Positions 36,662 through 49,073 of a DNA stretch of 64,000 nucleotides are shown one piece after another. Numbering within the stretch: position 1 is the first letter of the stretch; each line of letters opens with the position of its first letter. The stretch is from Warburgia ugandensis (Eukaryota > Streptophyta > Magnoliopsida > Canellales > Canellaceae): assembly GCA_035236585.1 (NCBI GenBank), contig CP141138.1, positions 32,313,437 through 32,377,436 of the forward strand. Reading direction: 5' to 3'. Under the pieces are notes generated by a model. It was given only the letters and a program-made list of their open reading frames with translations, searched no databases and was not told where the DNA came from. A program made the translations under genes and the position numbers.

Positions 36662-36698
36662 AAACATTGAGGACAATGTTTCCCTTAGGTTGGGGGTG
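36662..36698 (+). other. Conserved hairpin plus G-tract of element C
   Basis: 'aaacattgaggacaatgttt' is a perfect 8-bp stem with a 4-base loop (36662-36681), followed by 'ttgggggtg' at 36690-36698. It lies about 120 bases after the integrase end and 1.6 kb before the 3' LTR. Confidence 0.75.
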
Positions 36699-38328
36699 TA
36701 GAATTCTAATATTTTATAATTGTTTTTTGAAAAAAATAAAAAATTTAAAAATCTTTTTGAAATTCAAGGTCAATTTCTATATTGTGATGAGAATTGGATT
36801 TTCTAAAATTCAGTGCTTCCTAATTACTTTAGCTTATTAATAGAATAATACATGATTAATTCCTTATTTTACTTATTTGGTAAAGTGTTTCATGATACTA
36901 ATCTTGGACAATCTTATGCACACAGTTACATGAAATTAGTTTAGACTAATAAGTGCTTATAACTTTGAAATCATGAAGAAAACTAATGGAGACCTATAAA
37001 CCATGTCATTAGTTGAGCTATTCATTTTTTTTCTAAGGGTTATATATGAAATTCCAAAACTTTCTTCGACATGGTCAAATTTTAATTGATTCTAGTATTC
37101 TTTGATTTGGTCAATTACCAAGAGTAATTACTGAGTGTTACCCTCAATTTTCTAGAAGTTTGTTGAAACTAATAGAAAATATTAAACCTAAAAAATGATT
37201 TAGGCCATCTTTTTTGAAAAGCAGACCATAAAACTTATCTAAGGATACTTTTACCAATAGTTAGGCTTTTTGAGCCTTTTATGTTAGCATTTTTTCATGA
37301 GAACCAAATTACCTACACCCATATTAACCCAATATTAAATATCCATTACCTATTTTCTTCAAAAATAAGTTAGAGATGGTTGAAGAAATATCTTTAAATT
37401 GCAATTCAAGAAAGAAAACGAATATCAAGAAAGAAAGTACTTCAATTAGATCCACAAAAATTCAAAAGACACAAAAGAAAGAAGAAGGAAAAGAAGAAAA
37501 ATAGAAAAAGTACAAATGGATGTTCACTTTCGTACAATGAAGAAGAATTGTTAATCTTTAGTAAAAGCCCTTTACTTATTTTTGGAGACTTTGAATACCC
37601 TAACTATTCTTTTCATCACCTTATCCTAAGCCTATGTTTTGTCCTAGCTAAAGACCTATTGATCTTAGGCTAAATATGGTCTTGATGAGAATATAAACAG
37701 ATAGAAATTAGCGTGTGAAATTCCTTAACTTTGTTTTGGAAATGACATCATTTTCTAAAGGGACTAGAATAATTCCTTGGTACCTTCCTTCTTTCAGATA
37801 TGTGTAAGTTATTAGAATTGCAAACTCTTCTCATGTAATTGAGAGACACTTTTAAACCTTTTTCTGAGTTTTATTCCTAAGTGTGCATTTAAATTGTGAG
37901 ATTTGAGGTCAAAATGTATTTCTGATGGAATCATGAGTCCTAATCTACTTAGAAGTCAAGAGTTATTTATATGTTGATTGTACACACATTACACTTTCGA
38001 GATACATGTTAAATGAAATATCTTTAACATATGAGTAGGGTTATGAGCATTTCATCTATCCTTATTAGCTTGTTAAAATTATTGAAGTCTAATAGATGTC
38101 AATTCTCAATGATAAATTTAAGAATTAACTACTTTCCAAAATTTGTGGATAATTTCATTTCACTATAAACCCTCACGAGGCTTAACTCATCTACTAAAAG
38201 TAATCTAGGGGTTCAAGGGCTTGTTGCATAGACTAAATACAACTGTGAGTATCTACGAAAATGGAAAATTTTCAATAAAATGGTTTTCACATTCTTTGCT
38301 TGAGCTAGCAAAATCCTAGTTGGGAGCG
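36699..38328 (+). mobile_element. Noncoding 3' tail of element C
   Basis: AT-rich sequence is conserved with the tails of A, B, E and L. It includes an A/G-rich stretch at 37390-37520 and the block near 38170-38250 ('aaccctcacgaggctta', 'ggggttcaagggcttgttgc'). A purine tract 'tgggagcg' at 38321-38328 precedes the LTR. No protein-like frame is seen. Confidence 0.6.
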
Positions 38329-38933
38329 TGTTGAGTGCTTAATTTTGTATCCAAAAATCCTAAATTTTGTATTGGTTTAGTGCATGAGATTGATCATTTT
38401 ACACTCACATGATGGATTTGCACTAAACTGATTAACCTCCATCTAACCATAATCTAGTGTATTTTTAGGGTTAGATCATCATCCAAAGGTAGTTATGTTT
38501 ATAACCATTGGTAAAATAATACTAATTAGGATTTTTCAATGGTTTATAGCTTATATACTAATATCTAAGTGGAGAGATTAAGCTGATCAAGCTTAAATAT
38601 AAATGGATGGTTGAGATTGACTAATTTTGATAAACTAAATCAATTGAAGAAGTAGAAGACAAAGTCTTCTAGGATCAATTCATCTATTCTACCACAAAGC
38701 TCATGCAAGCCTAGATCACTTACACTATGGTGTGAAAGTGGAAGATGATACAAGGACCCCACTCAATCCTTCATACTTTCACACATCAAGGGTCCACAAG
38801 GCTGGAAATGTATATGTATAGCCCATGGATGACAAGGGAGTGTATGGGATATTATGCGATGATGATAGATTACACTCGATGGTTACTTAAAGTGAAGACC
38901 AAGTCAAAACAAGTAATTGGAATTAGATGGATG

Positions 38934-38938
38934 GGTGA
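38934..38938 (+). repeat. Left target-site duplication GGTGA of solo LTR D
   Basis: GGTGA precedes the LTR start TGTAATAACC and recurs at 44059-44063 right after the LTR end. Confidence 0.7.
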
Positions 38939-39500
38939 TGTAATAACCCCAATTTTTGTAAATTGATTGAGAAAATCAATTTAGTTTGAATTTTCAAAAA
39001 ATTTGGGCTGGAATATTAGGTTATTGGAAATTATTTTTTTAGATTAAAAAATAATTTAAAACATATTAATTATGAATGCACTCAAAAATAGATCGAAATG
39101 ACACTAAGTACGTTCAATTCCAAGTTAAAATAAAAAAACCCCTAATTTTCTCTATTTTTATGAATAAAAGGGTAAAATGATAATTTTACCTATAACCGAG
39201 ATCTAAGACATTAATATTTAGAATGTACTCAAAAATACGATTCTAATGCCACTAAGTTTGATCAATTTCGAGTTTGGGAGAATAAAACAAATTTTTTTCC
39301 ATTAAAGGGCAAAATGGTCCTTTGACACCTCTGTGGGGCCCACAAATGGATCCAACGACCAGAAAACATGTAATGAGTGGTCAAAACACTACTAGTTGAT
39401 AGTGGAGAAGGAGGTGATAGTGGAGGATCCAATGTTAATTTAATATTCAAAAGAAGTAAAACATAATTATTACAACTAATTATAAAAAATGCAAAACACC

Positions 39501-39508
39501 TATAAATA
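39501..39508 (+). promoter_or_regulatory. TATA-like box of LTR D
   Basis: 'tataaata' is followed by a C run and then a C/T-rich leader (about 39590-39650), the usual layout of a Del/Tekay LTR promoter. Inferred by position only. Confidence 0.5.
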
Positions 39509-42500
39509 CCCCCCCAAAAATCCTCCAAAAATGCTCATAAAATTTACTACAAAATTATCTTGATTACCCTATAAAAATATATCTAGATTCATTTCCAAAT
39601 TTCCAAAACTCCCAAAAATCTCCTTTCTTTCATTTTCTCTCTCCTCTCTCTAATTGGAACCAGAGACCTAAATTCAATTAGGCACTCTGCTCCAAAGCAA
39701 ATCTCATAAAGTGTAACATCCATATGATCCTATACTACCTTATCTACAAAATTCCTAAAGAAATTTCAAGATCCAATGGTGCAATCAATGGAAATGGCAA
39801 AAGAAGTGGTTATTAGGCGATCTTATCATCAACAGATATTTCTTTAAAATTATGCTGCAAAACCTACATTTTTCTCCAATTAGGTAGCTAGAAACTCTTA
39901 CCATACTTATTTCATGTTATTTCATGTAATTTTTATTTTTCTAAAATTAGTTTTACGTTAAAAATTATAAAAATCAAGTAAGGATAAGAACCCTTCATTT
40001 CTGGAGAATGGAGGGCTCAGATAGAAAATCTGAGCCGTCAAATTGATCTAGAATGGTCCAAAACCCTAGGTCAAGAAATTTTAGCCCTTGGAAGTTTTAG
40101 ATTTGGGAGATCTGGAGAAGGGTTGATCCGATGGTCCAGATCGGACTGTCTCAACCAATCTCATAGATTAAGTGTTGATTTGAGCCTGACCCCACTCAGA
40201 TCATTTAGCCATGTTTTGGGATTGTCTAGTTACATTCCCGATCATCTTGCCATATTCCAGATCATCTAAAACAAGTTCTAATGACCATTTCAAATCTAGG
40301 CTGTTGATTTTTTTTTTTTAAACTGAAATCTTGTTTCTTCAATTGAGAGCTCATTTTAGCTCCGATTTTAGATCCGAAAGTTGCTATGAATTTCTAATGG
40401 TTGTAGAATATAATGAATATATTAGATGTATGTTTTTAAATATATTTACGTATGATAATTACTAAAATTCATTCCAACAGTAATGGATCATGACCAAAAT
40501 GATGTCAAATTGAAAATCTAATCTAAAGGATGGAACCATAAGGTATCAAAACCTTAAAATTAATCATCACAGTAGGATTTCTAATCCTTTATATAGGTTA
40601 ATTTGTTCAAAAGTGGTACAGACTAAAATCAGCCGTTAAAAACGGCTGAAAATTTAAAATTGCAATTACTCACTCAATTTAAGTTTGATTTTTAATCTGC
40701 AAGATGATATGAATAGATCTTGATGAGGGGAACATACCAAACTCATAAAAATAATATTTTAAGCATCAAACATTTCTGTTAATTAAAAATTCTCTTACTT
40801 ATACCCTTGATCAAGTAGATCTAAGGTGATCAGAATCGAAAATCTAGATTTAGTAAGGATCTAATGATGATAAAATAGCATGGGGATGGTTCAATTGGAT
40901 TGATATGAAATAAATCAAGGTGTAGGCCTTTAAATGAGGAAATGATCTTGGAAAATCTCAATGAATCTCCTTGATTGGATAGATAAAGAATGATCAGGGC
41001 AATTGGAACTATAAATTGAATGATATAAGGTTAGGATCAAGTTAGTATGATGTTGGATCAATTAGAATCATAAAGGATCAAGGGTTGCATTCTTAATGGA
41101 ATATCTACCCTAGATCTGAAAGATAGACAAATAGGATGGTTGGATCATAAGGACAGCTAGATCACATGCTTAATTAATTGTCTTTTACAATAAATTTGTT
41201 TTAATTATGATCTATGTTTATTTTCCAATTTTAGTGTAATTATCTTTAATTTCTTAGAATAAGGTGTTGTAATATTATTAGTTAATTTCTTTTGGTATGA
41301 TTGTCTTTAAATTTCTTTGAATTATTGGTGTAATTTTTTTTAATCGTAGAATTATGGAAAATACCTTAAAAAAGGTAATTGATGACATATAGATTGGCTT
41401 TACTAAATACACATGCATCATGAAGTATAATCACAGTAAGTGCTATAGTTAGTAGGACAATATAAGGATTATCAAATCCTTGGCCCAAACTAGGAGAATA
41501 ATAAATCCCATGAATGATATTTTAATATTCATGAATTTAATTAAAATCAATTAGAAAGAATACATAGGGTTAAAATGCTCATAGGAACCTTATGAAAGGT
41601 TGAGCTAAGGTCACTCTATTGAATGCTGAACATGGTGGTTAAGGGGGTTCTCTAATAGAGCCTCGCTCTTCCCCCACCTTCTGTTGACGTTTGTGAGATT
41701 TAAATGCCTCCTTACATGAGGATTGAAGTAACCACTTTGTGTTCAACCATTCAGCTAGTAAGCCTTAGCCAATTGGAAAGAAGAGGAGCTGTCTAGACTT
41801 AGGATGGAATAAGCTATCTTTAATTAATAAAACATTAACTAGTTGAATAATAATAATAATAGCATAAAAGGCTAGTAAATTTTCTAATCCTAATAAAATT
41901 TTTAAGTAAGATAAGGATGATCAAACAAGATCCATAGGATCTTGAATGATCAAGAACAATAAGAATCCTAATGTCATATTTTATTATGTATCTACATTGT
42001 AGAAAAATCTAGATAGAGAATCCAAACCCTTGATCAAATATGATTCAAGGAAGAGAACCAAAATCCCTCCTTAGGGATGATCAAACGACTAAACTTAAAT
42101 CAAAGAAGAATTAGATGATACAAGATCTAAGCTCTTGATCTCTATCAACGAGTATAAATTGTTGATCAAAGGATTTATGAAAGATTAAGATCAAAGATAG
42201 AAATACACAAAGACTTAGAATAGAAAATACTTAGATATGAAAGATTAGAAGATCATTCTAACCGTTAGATCTATTGATTAATAGGATAAATACTATTTGA
42301 GGAAGATAGATCATGATAGGACAAAAGATCTAGGTCCTTTATATTTAAGGATAAGATTAGACAAAGAATATAGATAGGATAAAAAAATATAGGATTATTC
42401 AGATTGTATAAATATTGACAGTATGTATGGATTTATAGATTTCATATGTCAAGTAGGATCATGGAATATTTGAAGAGATGAATCACTACTTGAAGGTAGG

Positions 42501-43265
42501 AGGTTTTATGAATGCATCTACATCAAAAATACATGTTTAATACATGATCTTATGTTTGGAAATGTTGACAAGTATAATGTAAATACTTATCTTAAATCCA
42601 TTGAAAACCATTATGATCCAACCAAAAGACATATGAAATGGTTAAGTTATAATTGACGAAAACCCTAAGTGAATAGGGAACTAGAAGGTATTCTAGCCCT
42701 AGATAAATAGAAAAATTATCTAATAAGCAGAAAATCAATACAAGGGAATCATTCATATAGAATGGCGATCCCTTAACTTATGTGAACATGACTATCATTC
42801 ATTGTAAATGATGATCCCTAAGTTTGAAGTGAAATCCTATCTTCGGTATAAGAATACCAAAATACGAGGTTAATGATATAAACAGACAAGATGTTTGATA
42901 AGTAAAAGAATACTTTATATAAAAGCAAGGAGGCTTGTGCTTTTTGTTTTAAATAGGCATAGGCTTGGGGATGCTATGCTAGGAGGGTTACAAGGGTTTG
43001 GCCAACCGGTCTCAGAAATGTGATATATATGATGATACCATGCCCCAAAGAGAGGCAAAATTTCAGGTGGGGCAATTATGGGAAGGCCACCATTGTGACG
43101 GTCTATCTCCCCATATAGACATAACATAGATGATTTTCCACACTTGGTATCCGTAGAGTATGAAAGGAGTTATCCGAGTGCGTTGGTACGGATATGACTA
43201 TAGCATAGTAGTCCTTTGAGTATTTTGCCTTATGATGCATGGTAAAATGAGATGCCAATACAGCT

Positions 43266-43415
43266 CAAATAAGGGAGTATTTTCCTAATAGAGTCTAGAT
43301 GTTTAATCAACTCAGTATGGCTAAGTGTGATGATACTTCCCAAATGAGGGAGTATTTTCCAGTAGCGTCTAGATGATTGATCAACTTAGTGTGTTTGAGT
43401 GTGATTATTGATGCT
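43266..43415 (+). repeat. Two tandem 75-base units in LTR D
   Basis: 'caaataagggagtattttcc' begins at 43266 and a variant begins at 43341. Both continue through 'gtctagatg' and 'tcaact.agt'. They are diverged, so the duplication is not recent. Confidence 0.7.
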
Positions 43416-44058
43416 TGAGATATTAAATATTTTTCACGATTTTGATTGTATATATATCTATACGCCATATACCGTATGTATGTGTAAGGAGGTACATATA
43501 TGAGCAAGTAAAGAGATTGATCCATGAGTATGAATAAAGGGATTATGAAGTATTAGGATTATACTATCAAATTATTATGCTTCTTGAATCCCCTACCAAG
43601 CATAGCTTGTTGAGATATTGTAAATGTTTCAATGTTTACAATATCTCGATACAGAGAAGGAGAGTTAAGAGCTCAAGACTAAAGAAGACTTAGGAGAATA
43701 ATCAATCAAGGTATACCCCTTGAAGACATGCATTTTTATTTGAGAGTTTTTATTGTATGGTGAGCCTTGAAATTTGGATTATGTAATTTGGACAAGTATT
43801 GTAATGATACCCGGGCTGTACTGTGAACCACTGGATGGATTTTGGAATTTAATAAAAGTGTATTCCTTCAATGAAATTTTATCTGGTACAAAATTTCTAC
43901 TTATGTTATATATGAAGTGATGACTTGGGTTTTTCAAAACAAGTTCTAAAGAAAATAATTTTTGCTACTTTGTTTTGCAAAAGTTTTTTACTACTAAGGG
44001 CGCCCTTACCTTTGAAAAATGTATTACAAAATGTGTTACAAAAACCCGGTTCGTCATA

Positions 44059-44063
44059 GGTGA
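44059..44063 (+). repeat. Right target-site duplication GGTGA of solo LTR D
   Basis: Identical to 38934-38938. Confidence 0.7.
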
Positions 44064-46705
44064 ATTGTGGAGATCTTAAGGATGATATCTCTATGTCATT
44101 GCCATATATCATAAGGAGAGTTGCTAGTTCGAAGCAAGCTAGTAGCTTGACATTTTGCAAACAAGAGGGAGCTACTAATGCTATGAAGAGAAAGCACCTA
44201 GAACCATTCCACTTTGATGAAAAGATGGTAATTGGAAGATAGAGTCAATTGTAGGTGAATGGGAGGCTCAAAGAGATATAGAGCAGTTGCTAACATTGGC
44301 AACTTCTCACTCTGTATATGGTGGAGTAAGGAAGAAAAAAAGGAAGTAAGTAGAGAGGAGCAATGAAGAAAAAAAGGAAGCAAGCAGAGAGAAGCAAGGA
44401 GAGGAAGAAGAGGTGGAGTTGGAGGGAAAAGAAAAAACCCTTCTTAATCCACTAGTGTAGTAAGCATTTTTCTTGTATTTTCATGTAATTTATCCTTTGT
44501 AAAAGCTTGAAGTAAATAAAGAAAGTTTTCATTGAAAGTCTCTCTCTATCTCTCTCTTATTTGTTTTGAAGTTTTAATCATAGCAAAGCATGAAAGTGTT
44601 ATTGTTTGTTCCACCTACTGCTCCTGATATTCTAACTTACAAATGCTATGAATTAAATCTAATTAAGGAAAAGCTAGAACTATGTTCTTGAGCATTCCCT
44701 TGAAAGATTCCCGTTAGGAGAGAGCAAGAAATCAGGGAGAAATCTAGGTTTCTTCAACTTTGTTTCACTACTGCTACCCTATAGTTGTGTAGTAACAGAG
44801 CTTCAGATTTCTCCCTTGCTAGTGTTTATTTTGGTGTTAATCAACAATCTAAACTATTGATAATTCTCACATCTCACCCAAGAATAAGTGAAATGAATTT
44901 TTCCTAAGGAGGATGGGAGTAGAACAAGATATCTTCATCCTTGTCTTTTCTTTCTTACTCTGATTGCAGAAGAAAACATGGATTATATTTTCCTTATTTT
45001 GGTCCATTTTTTGTTTATATTTTAATGATCTAAAACATTAGAAATGTTCTCTTAAGCCATAGGAAGAATTTCCCATTGGTTTCTAACAATTTCATAGAGT
45101 TTTGAATGAGATTTCTCTAAGACAACAGTAACAGGTACTGTTTTGCACTATGACTATCTATGACGAACAAGTCATTTTATATATCAAATATCTCTATTTT
45201 TGCTTGTTTTGATCATGATCTAACCATACAGATGTATAGCTTAACATCCAATTAGGTATGATAAGAAATTTCACTAAATATTCCAATGTAAATATAATGG
45301 CGAAAGTGACCAACTTCATCACGTGCTCATTGGTTTACATAGGCAGTAATAGGGACTGTTATTCTGGGTGATGAATTGACCACATTTATAATCAAATATC
45401 TTCAGATCTATATGTTTTATTAAAAATCTAATGGTACATGGATTCTTTAATATTCAATTATGCTAGGTACAAAATTTCATAGAAAAATTCAATCTTTAAG
45501 TGGTGAAATATTTGGTTGAAGTACCCCTATTCACAATGCTCATCAAGTGTATGCAGGAAAAACATGCAACTTCCGATTGCTAGTGACATTCTCCTATGAT
45601 TTTGTACTATTATGTCTCATTAAATTATTTGCTAATTTAAGATTGTAATATCTTATTTTGAAGGTAATTAAGTAAGGAACAATTTCGCATGTGACAATGT
45701 CGCTGATAATTTTTTGAAGTTACAATTGCACACTCTAGGCATAGGTTTATCTTTGAATTTTTATTGGATTTGAGTGAATTTGAGATGTAGGTTCTTGGAT
45801 ACATTTGAAACAGGATGAGCTAAGTACATGTTGAAGAATCTTCTAAAAAATTAGAAATATTTAGTGTTATTTGTTTCTTTTATCTTTTTTTTTTTTTTTT
45901 TTTTTCTTTCCTTGTAATTTTTCTCTTTTTCAATCATTGTAACAAGCAAGTGAAAACAAATAGTGGAGAGTAGATATTTTAACATAGTTTTAGGATATTT
46001 ATTTTATTTAGCCGTAGCTTTATTTAATTTAGTCAAATTTTCATTACTTTAATTTCAATTTAATTAATTTGTGTTAAAATAGAAATTATGTTAGGCTAGT
46101 TTATTTATTTATTTATTTATTTTAGGATTAGAGTGATCCTAGAATAACATTACGGAATAGCACTCATTAATACCTAATGTCTGAAATGTCTTACAAAATT
46201 TAATTTAAAATTTATCTTAATTTGGACAAGAAAAAATTGCCCTTAGTACAATTCTTTACTTTAATGTCATTACCTTTCATAACAAATACTTGGAATTAAT
46301 CCTTGGTTCATTATAATTTGGTTTTATATAGAATACTTAGGATTCGATAACCAATCTTGCTTTTAATGATCAATGATTTTCAAGTTAAATTTTCACAGAA
46401 ACCACATTCCAAGAAAATGATTATAGTTTTGATCTACTTCTTGTGTGAATAATGAGTGGTGATCCCTAATTCTAGTCTAAGTGATCTCTAATCCTAACCT
46501 TCAATTGTAGTTTATTTTCTTGGTTCAAAGAAATCTAATTTATTTGATCATTCATCACTTCATCTTGTAATATTTCTATTGTAAACCTCTTAGGATCATT
46601 AGAGTAGAATAATTTTATGCTTTAAACTCTTACTATATCCTCCCCATGAATTTGAATTTGCAATACTATCATTGACTAATTGTGCGCTCACAGGAAAACT
46701 CTCAA

Positions 46706-47780
46706 CAATGGTGGTTAGGGTTTGTAACTTTTCTCTACTTCATTCCTGCTTTTTGATCATCTTTTTCATAGCTTGAGTGGATGAGATTCTGTTGGACTTT
46801 TCTTATCCCAAAAGATCTTCTTTAAGGGCTCTTTTTCTCTCCATCATTAGATTGAGATGCCTTAGAGTAGATGGCCTAGATTCCTTTGAGATTATCTTAT
46901 TCACTCTTGGTCTCCCCTTAGTTTTCTCCCATTCCAATTTTTTCCAACTAATGAGGTTCAAGGTAGGTGGGATGTCTGCACCACGGAAGGAGGATGCCTT
47001 CTTGCTATTTTATAGGTGGGTGGCCCACTAAAAATATCTCCACCTATTGAGCTTAATTCTGGTCTTCATTGTAGTCTATCTTCTCATTAGTTCATTCTTG
47101 TTTGCTTAAATTCTCATTGGTTTCTTAAGATATGCATGAACAAGGATAGATCTTGTCCTTTAATTCTTGAAAAGTAAGGATGCTTTCCAACTGTATATTT
47201 TTTGTAAATTGTATCTCTCTTCACTCCGTTGTTTTCTCTACTTTCCTTATTTTTCTCATTTGAAAACATGGGATTGAGTTTGCTCACCACCTTCCATGGA
47301 AGAAATTGCTGGCTCCTTTGGTGCTTCCTTCTTTTGGTTGAGTAGCAAAGAGAGTGTAAGGCATATATCCCATGCAGACCCTAGTCTTCTAACTTGTTTT
47401 ATTTAGAAAAGCTCTCATTGTAGGTGGTGGATATATCTTGCATACATACACAGGAAGTTCTTTCACCTTACTTTTGATACGAACAACCTTTTTAGTATTG
47501 ATAAGGTCAATGTTCCACATAGGGTTTTTTACTGCTCTGGCTTTAATAATGGAATCCACTTTTCATTTTGAACTTTCTTGACTTTATATTTGGCATTTGT
47601 GGGCCATGATGTAGCTTGAACTCTAAAGTTCCTTTTTCAGGTTTATAATTGTCAAAATACTCTTTTTTCTCATTTGTACCCTGGACCTAGAAAATGTAGA
47701 ATTAAACTAATTAATGATTTATGAAAAGTTCTAAGCTAAAACCTCTATAGAGGTATGTATGTAATATTTCTATATATATC
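46706..47780 (+). repeat. Repeat R, copy 2 (R2), left arm of a long inverted repeat
   Basis: It follows the LTR end of C directly. Its complement is matched by 51457 to about 52500. Shared landmarks are 'gatggcctagattcctt' near 46870, 'tctggtcttcattg' near 47060, 'ggaagttctttcacctta' near 47452, 'gtaccctggacctag' near 47675 and the terminus TGTAATATTTC at 47760. It has no recognisable coding motif. Confidence 0.65.
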
Positions 47781-48429
47781 ACAACCTTCTCTTCAAACCC
47801 ATCTTCATAAGATTCATTCAAGCTACAAGCTCATTCTTTGTTTTTTCTAGCATGTCAAGCAAGGTACTAGTCAAGCAAGGTGCTATAGCTATGGAAGCTA
47901 TGAATTCAAGATAAAAAAAAAAATTAGATTTCGGAGAGATTTCATCAGCTAGGTGGGGAATAGGAAGTTTCCTAATGTGAATCTTAGTTTAACCTCTAAA
48001 AAAGTAGGTTTCTGCTAGAGTTTTTTAATTGGTTTTGGTTGATTTTCACAACATCATGTGCCTAGTTATATCTAGACTATTGGGCTTGTTTTTCAACCTT
48101 TTTAACATATGATCCTCATGTTAATCATGGCTCATGATCTACCATTTATGTAGCTTGGTTTATGTTGACAATTTTATGTGAAATGGACTGAAATTAGTGT
48201 GCTTGTGGATGGGTGTTTAATGTGCTCTTCATGTATATTGAATTGGATGAAAATGAAAGGTGTTTCTCTAGCTGAGAACACCACTATGTTTTACCTTTTC
48301 GGATGAGCATTTTCACCTATTGTGAAGATGAAATTGTAGCCTAATTTTGTTACATAGAATGGCTTTGAACTAGTGGAAGAAAATTGGGATTTGAATGCTT
48401 GAAAGATAGGAGACGAGGCGCCAATTTCC

Positions 48430-49073
48430 TACTCTTTTCTGTATAAAATTGGGGTGTCTTTCTCTCCTTTGTTTGATCTTGAGCTACTATTGGATCGTAT
48501 TTGGAATGAATAAAAAATAGGTTAAGTTTTTGTCCCAAAACCAAGTAAGAGGCAAAAATGATCCGTGTAATACCTTGCAGAGAGGCACATCATTGCGTGG
48601 TAGTTTTGGCCGAAAATTTTGAGATTATTTTCAAATGAGTTTGTAATCCATTGATGTATTATAACGTATTTTAGCAATGGTCCAAAATTGGCTTAGAGAT
48701 AGAGTCCAAATTAGGCAGTCCATTTGAATGTGAACTTTGGCTAGTATTAAATACTCTTTTCTGTATAAAATTGGGGTGTCTTTCTCTCCTTTGTTTGATC
48801 TTGAGCTACTATTGGATCGTATTTGGAATGAATAAAAAATAGGCTAAGTTTTTGTCCCAAAACCAAGCAAGAGGCAAAAATGATCCGTGTAATACCTTGC
48901 AGAGAGGCACATCATTGCGTGGTAGTTTTGGCCGAAAATTTTGAGATTATTTTCAAATGAGTTTGTAATCCATTGATGTATTATAACGTATTTTAGCAAT
49001 GGTCCAAAATTGGCTTAGAGATAGAGTCCAAATTAGGCAGTCCATTTGAATGTGAACTTTGGCTAGTATTAAA
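48430..49073 (+). repeat. Tandem duplication, two 322-base copies
   Basis: Copy 1 is 48430-48751 and copy 2 is 48752-49073. Both start 'tactcttttctgtataaaat' and end in 'ggctagtattaaa'. Reading base by base I noticed only two substitutions between them, far fewer than between other repeats here. Confidence 0.95.

Larger units (their letters stand above)
38939..44058 (+). mobile_element. Solo Del/Tekay-like LTR (D)
   Basis: This is a 5.1-kb noncoding unit starting TGTAATAACCCC. It has a TATA-like box (tataaata, 39501-39508) followed by a C/T-rich leader, the phrase 'atgctatgctaggaggg' near 42971, which also occurs in G and H, and an end of the form 'ggttcgtcata'. It is flanked by GGTGA duplications. 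The terminal '..cata' is shared with the X copy at 1-259, so the family end seems genuine. It has no coding region. It is younger than element C, which it interrupts. Confidence 0.7.
30890..46705 (+). mobile_element. Athila-lineage Ty3/gypsy retrotransposon fossil (C)
   Basis: Parts in order are a 5' LTR remnant (30890-31105), primer-binding-like site (31115-31132), leader, gag (about 32160-33050), protease (about 33190-33450), RT (about 33900-34750), RNase H (about 34850-35300), integrase (about 35550-36540), hairpin/G-tract (36662-36698), a noncoding tail of about 1.6 kb, and a 3' LTR (38329-46705) split by the solo LTR D. Athila/Tat membership follows from wording such as 'SFLGHAGFYRWFIKDF' and from the tRNA-Asp/Glu type primer site. 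No env-like reading frame was recognised. It is old, with many breaks. Confidence 0.8.
38329..46705 (+). repeat. 3' LTR of element C, interrupted by solo LTR D
   Basis: The LTR starts TGTTGAGTGC and ends near 'aggaaaactctcaa'. Excluding D and its duplicated target it is about 3.25 kb. The stretch 44460-44560, with 'tttcttgtattttc' and 'aataaagaaagttttcatt', looks like an LTR transcription end and poly(A) region. A poly-T run (about 45887-45905) and a TTTA repeat (46096-46122) lie within it. Confidence 0.65.

Noticed and set aside
44060-44600. Possible Copia LTR, because of 'aataaagaaagttttcattg' and a following CT run.
   Set aside because: No Copia primer site or coding region is nearby, and the stretch fits better as the transcription-end part of the 3' LTR of element C after the D insertion.
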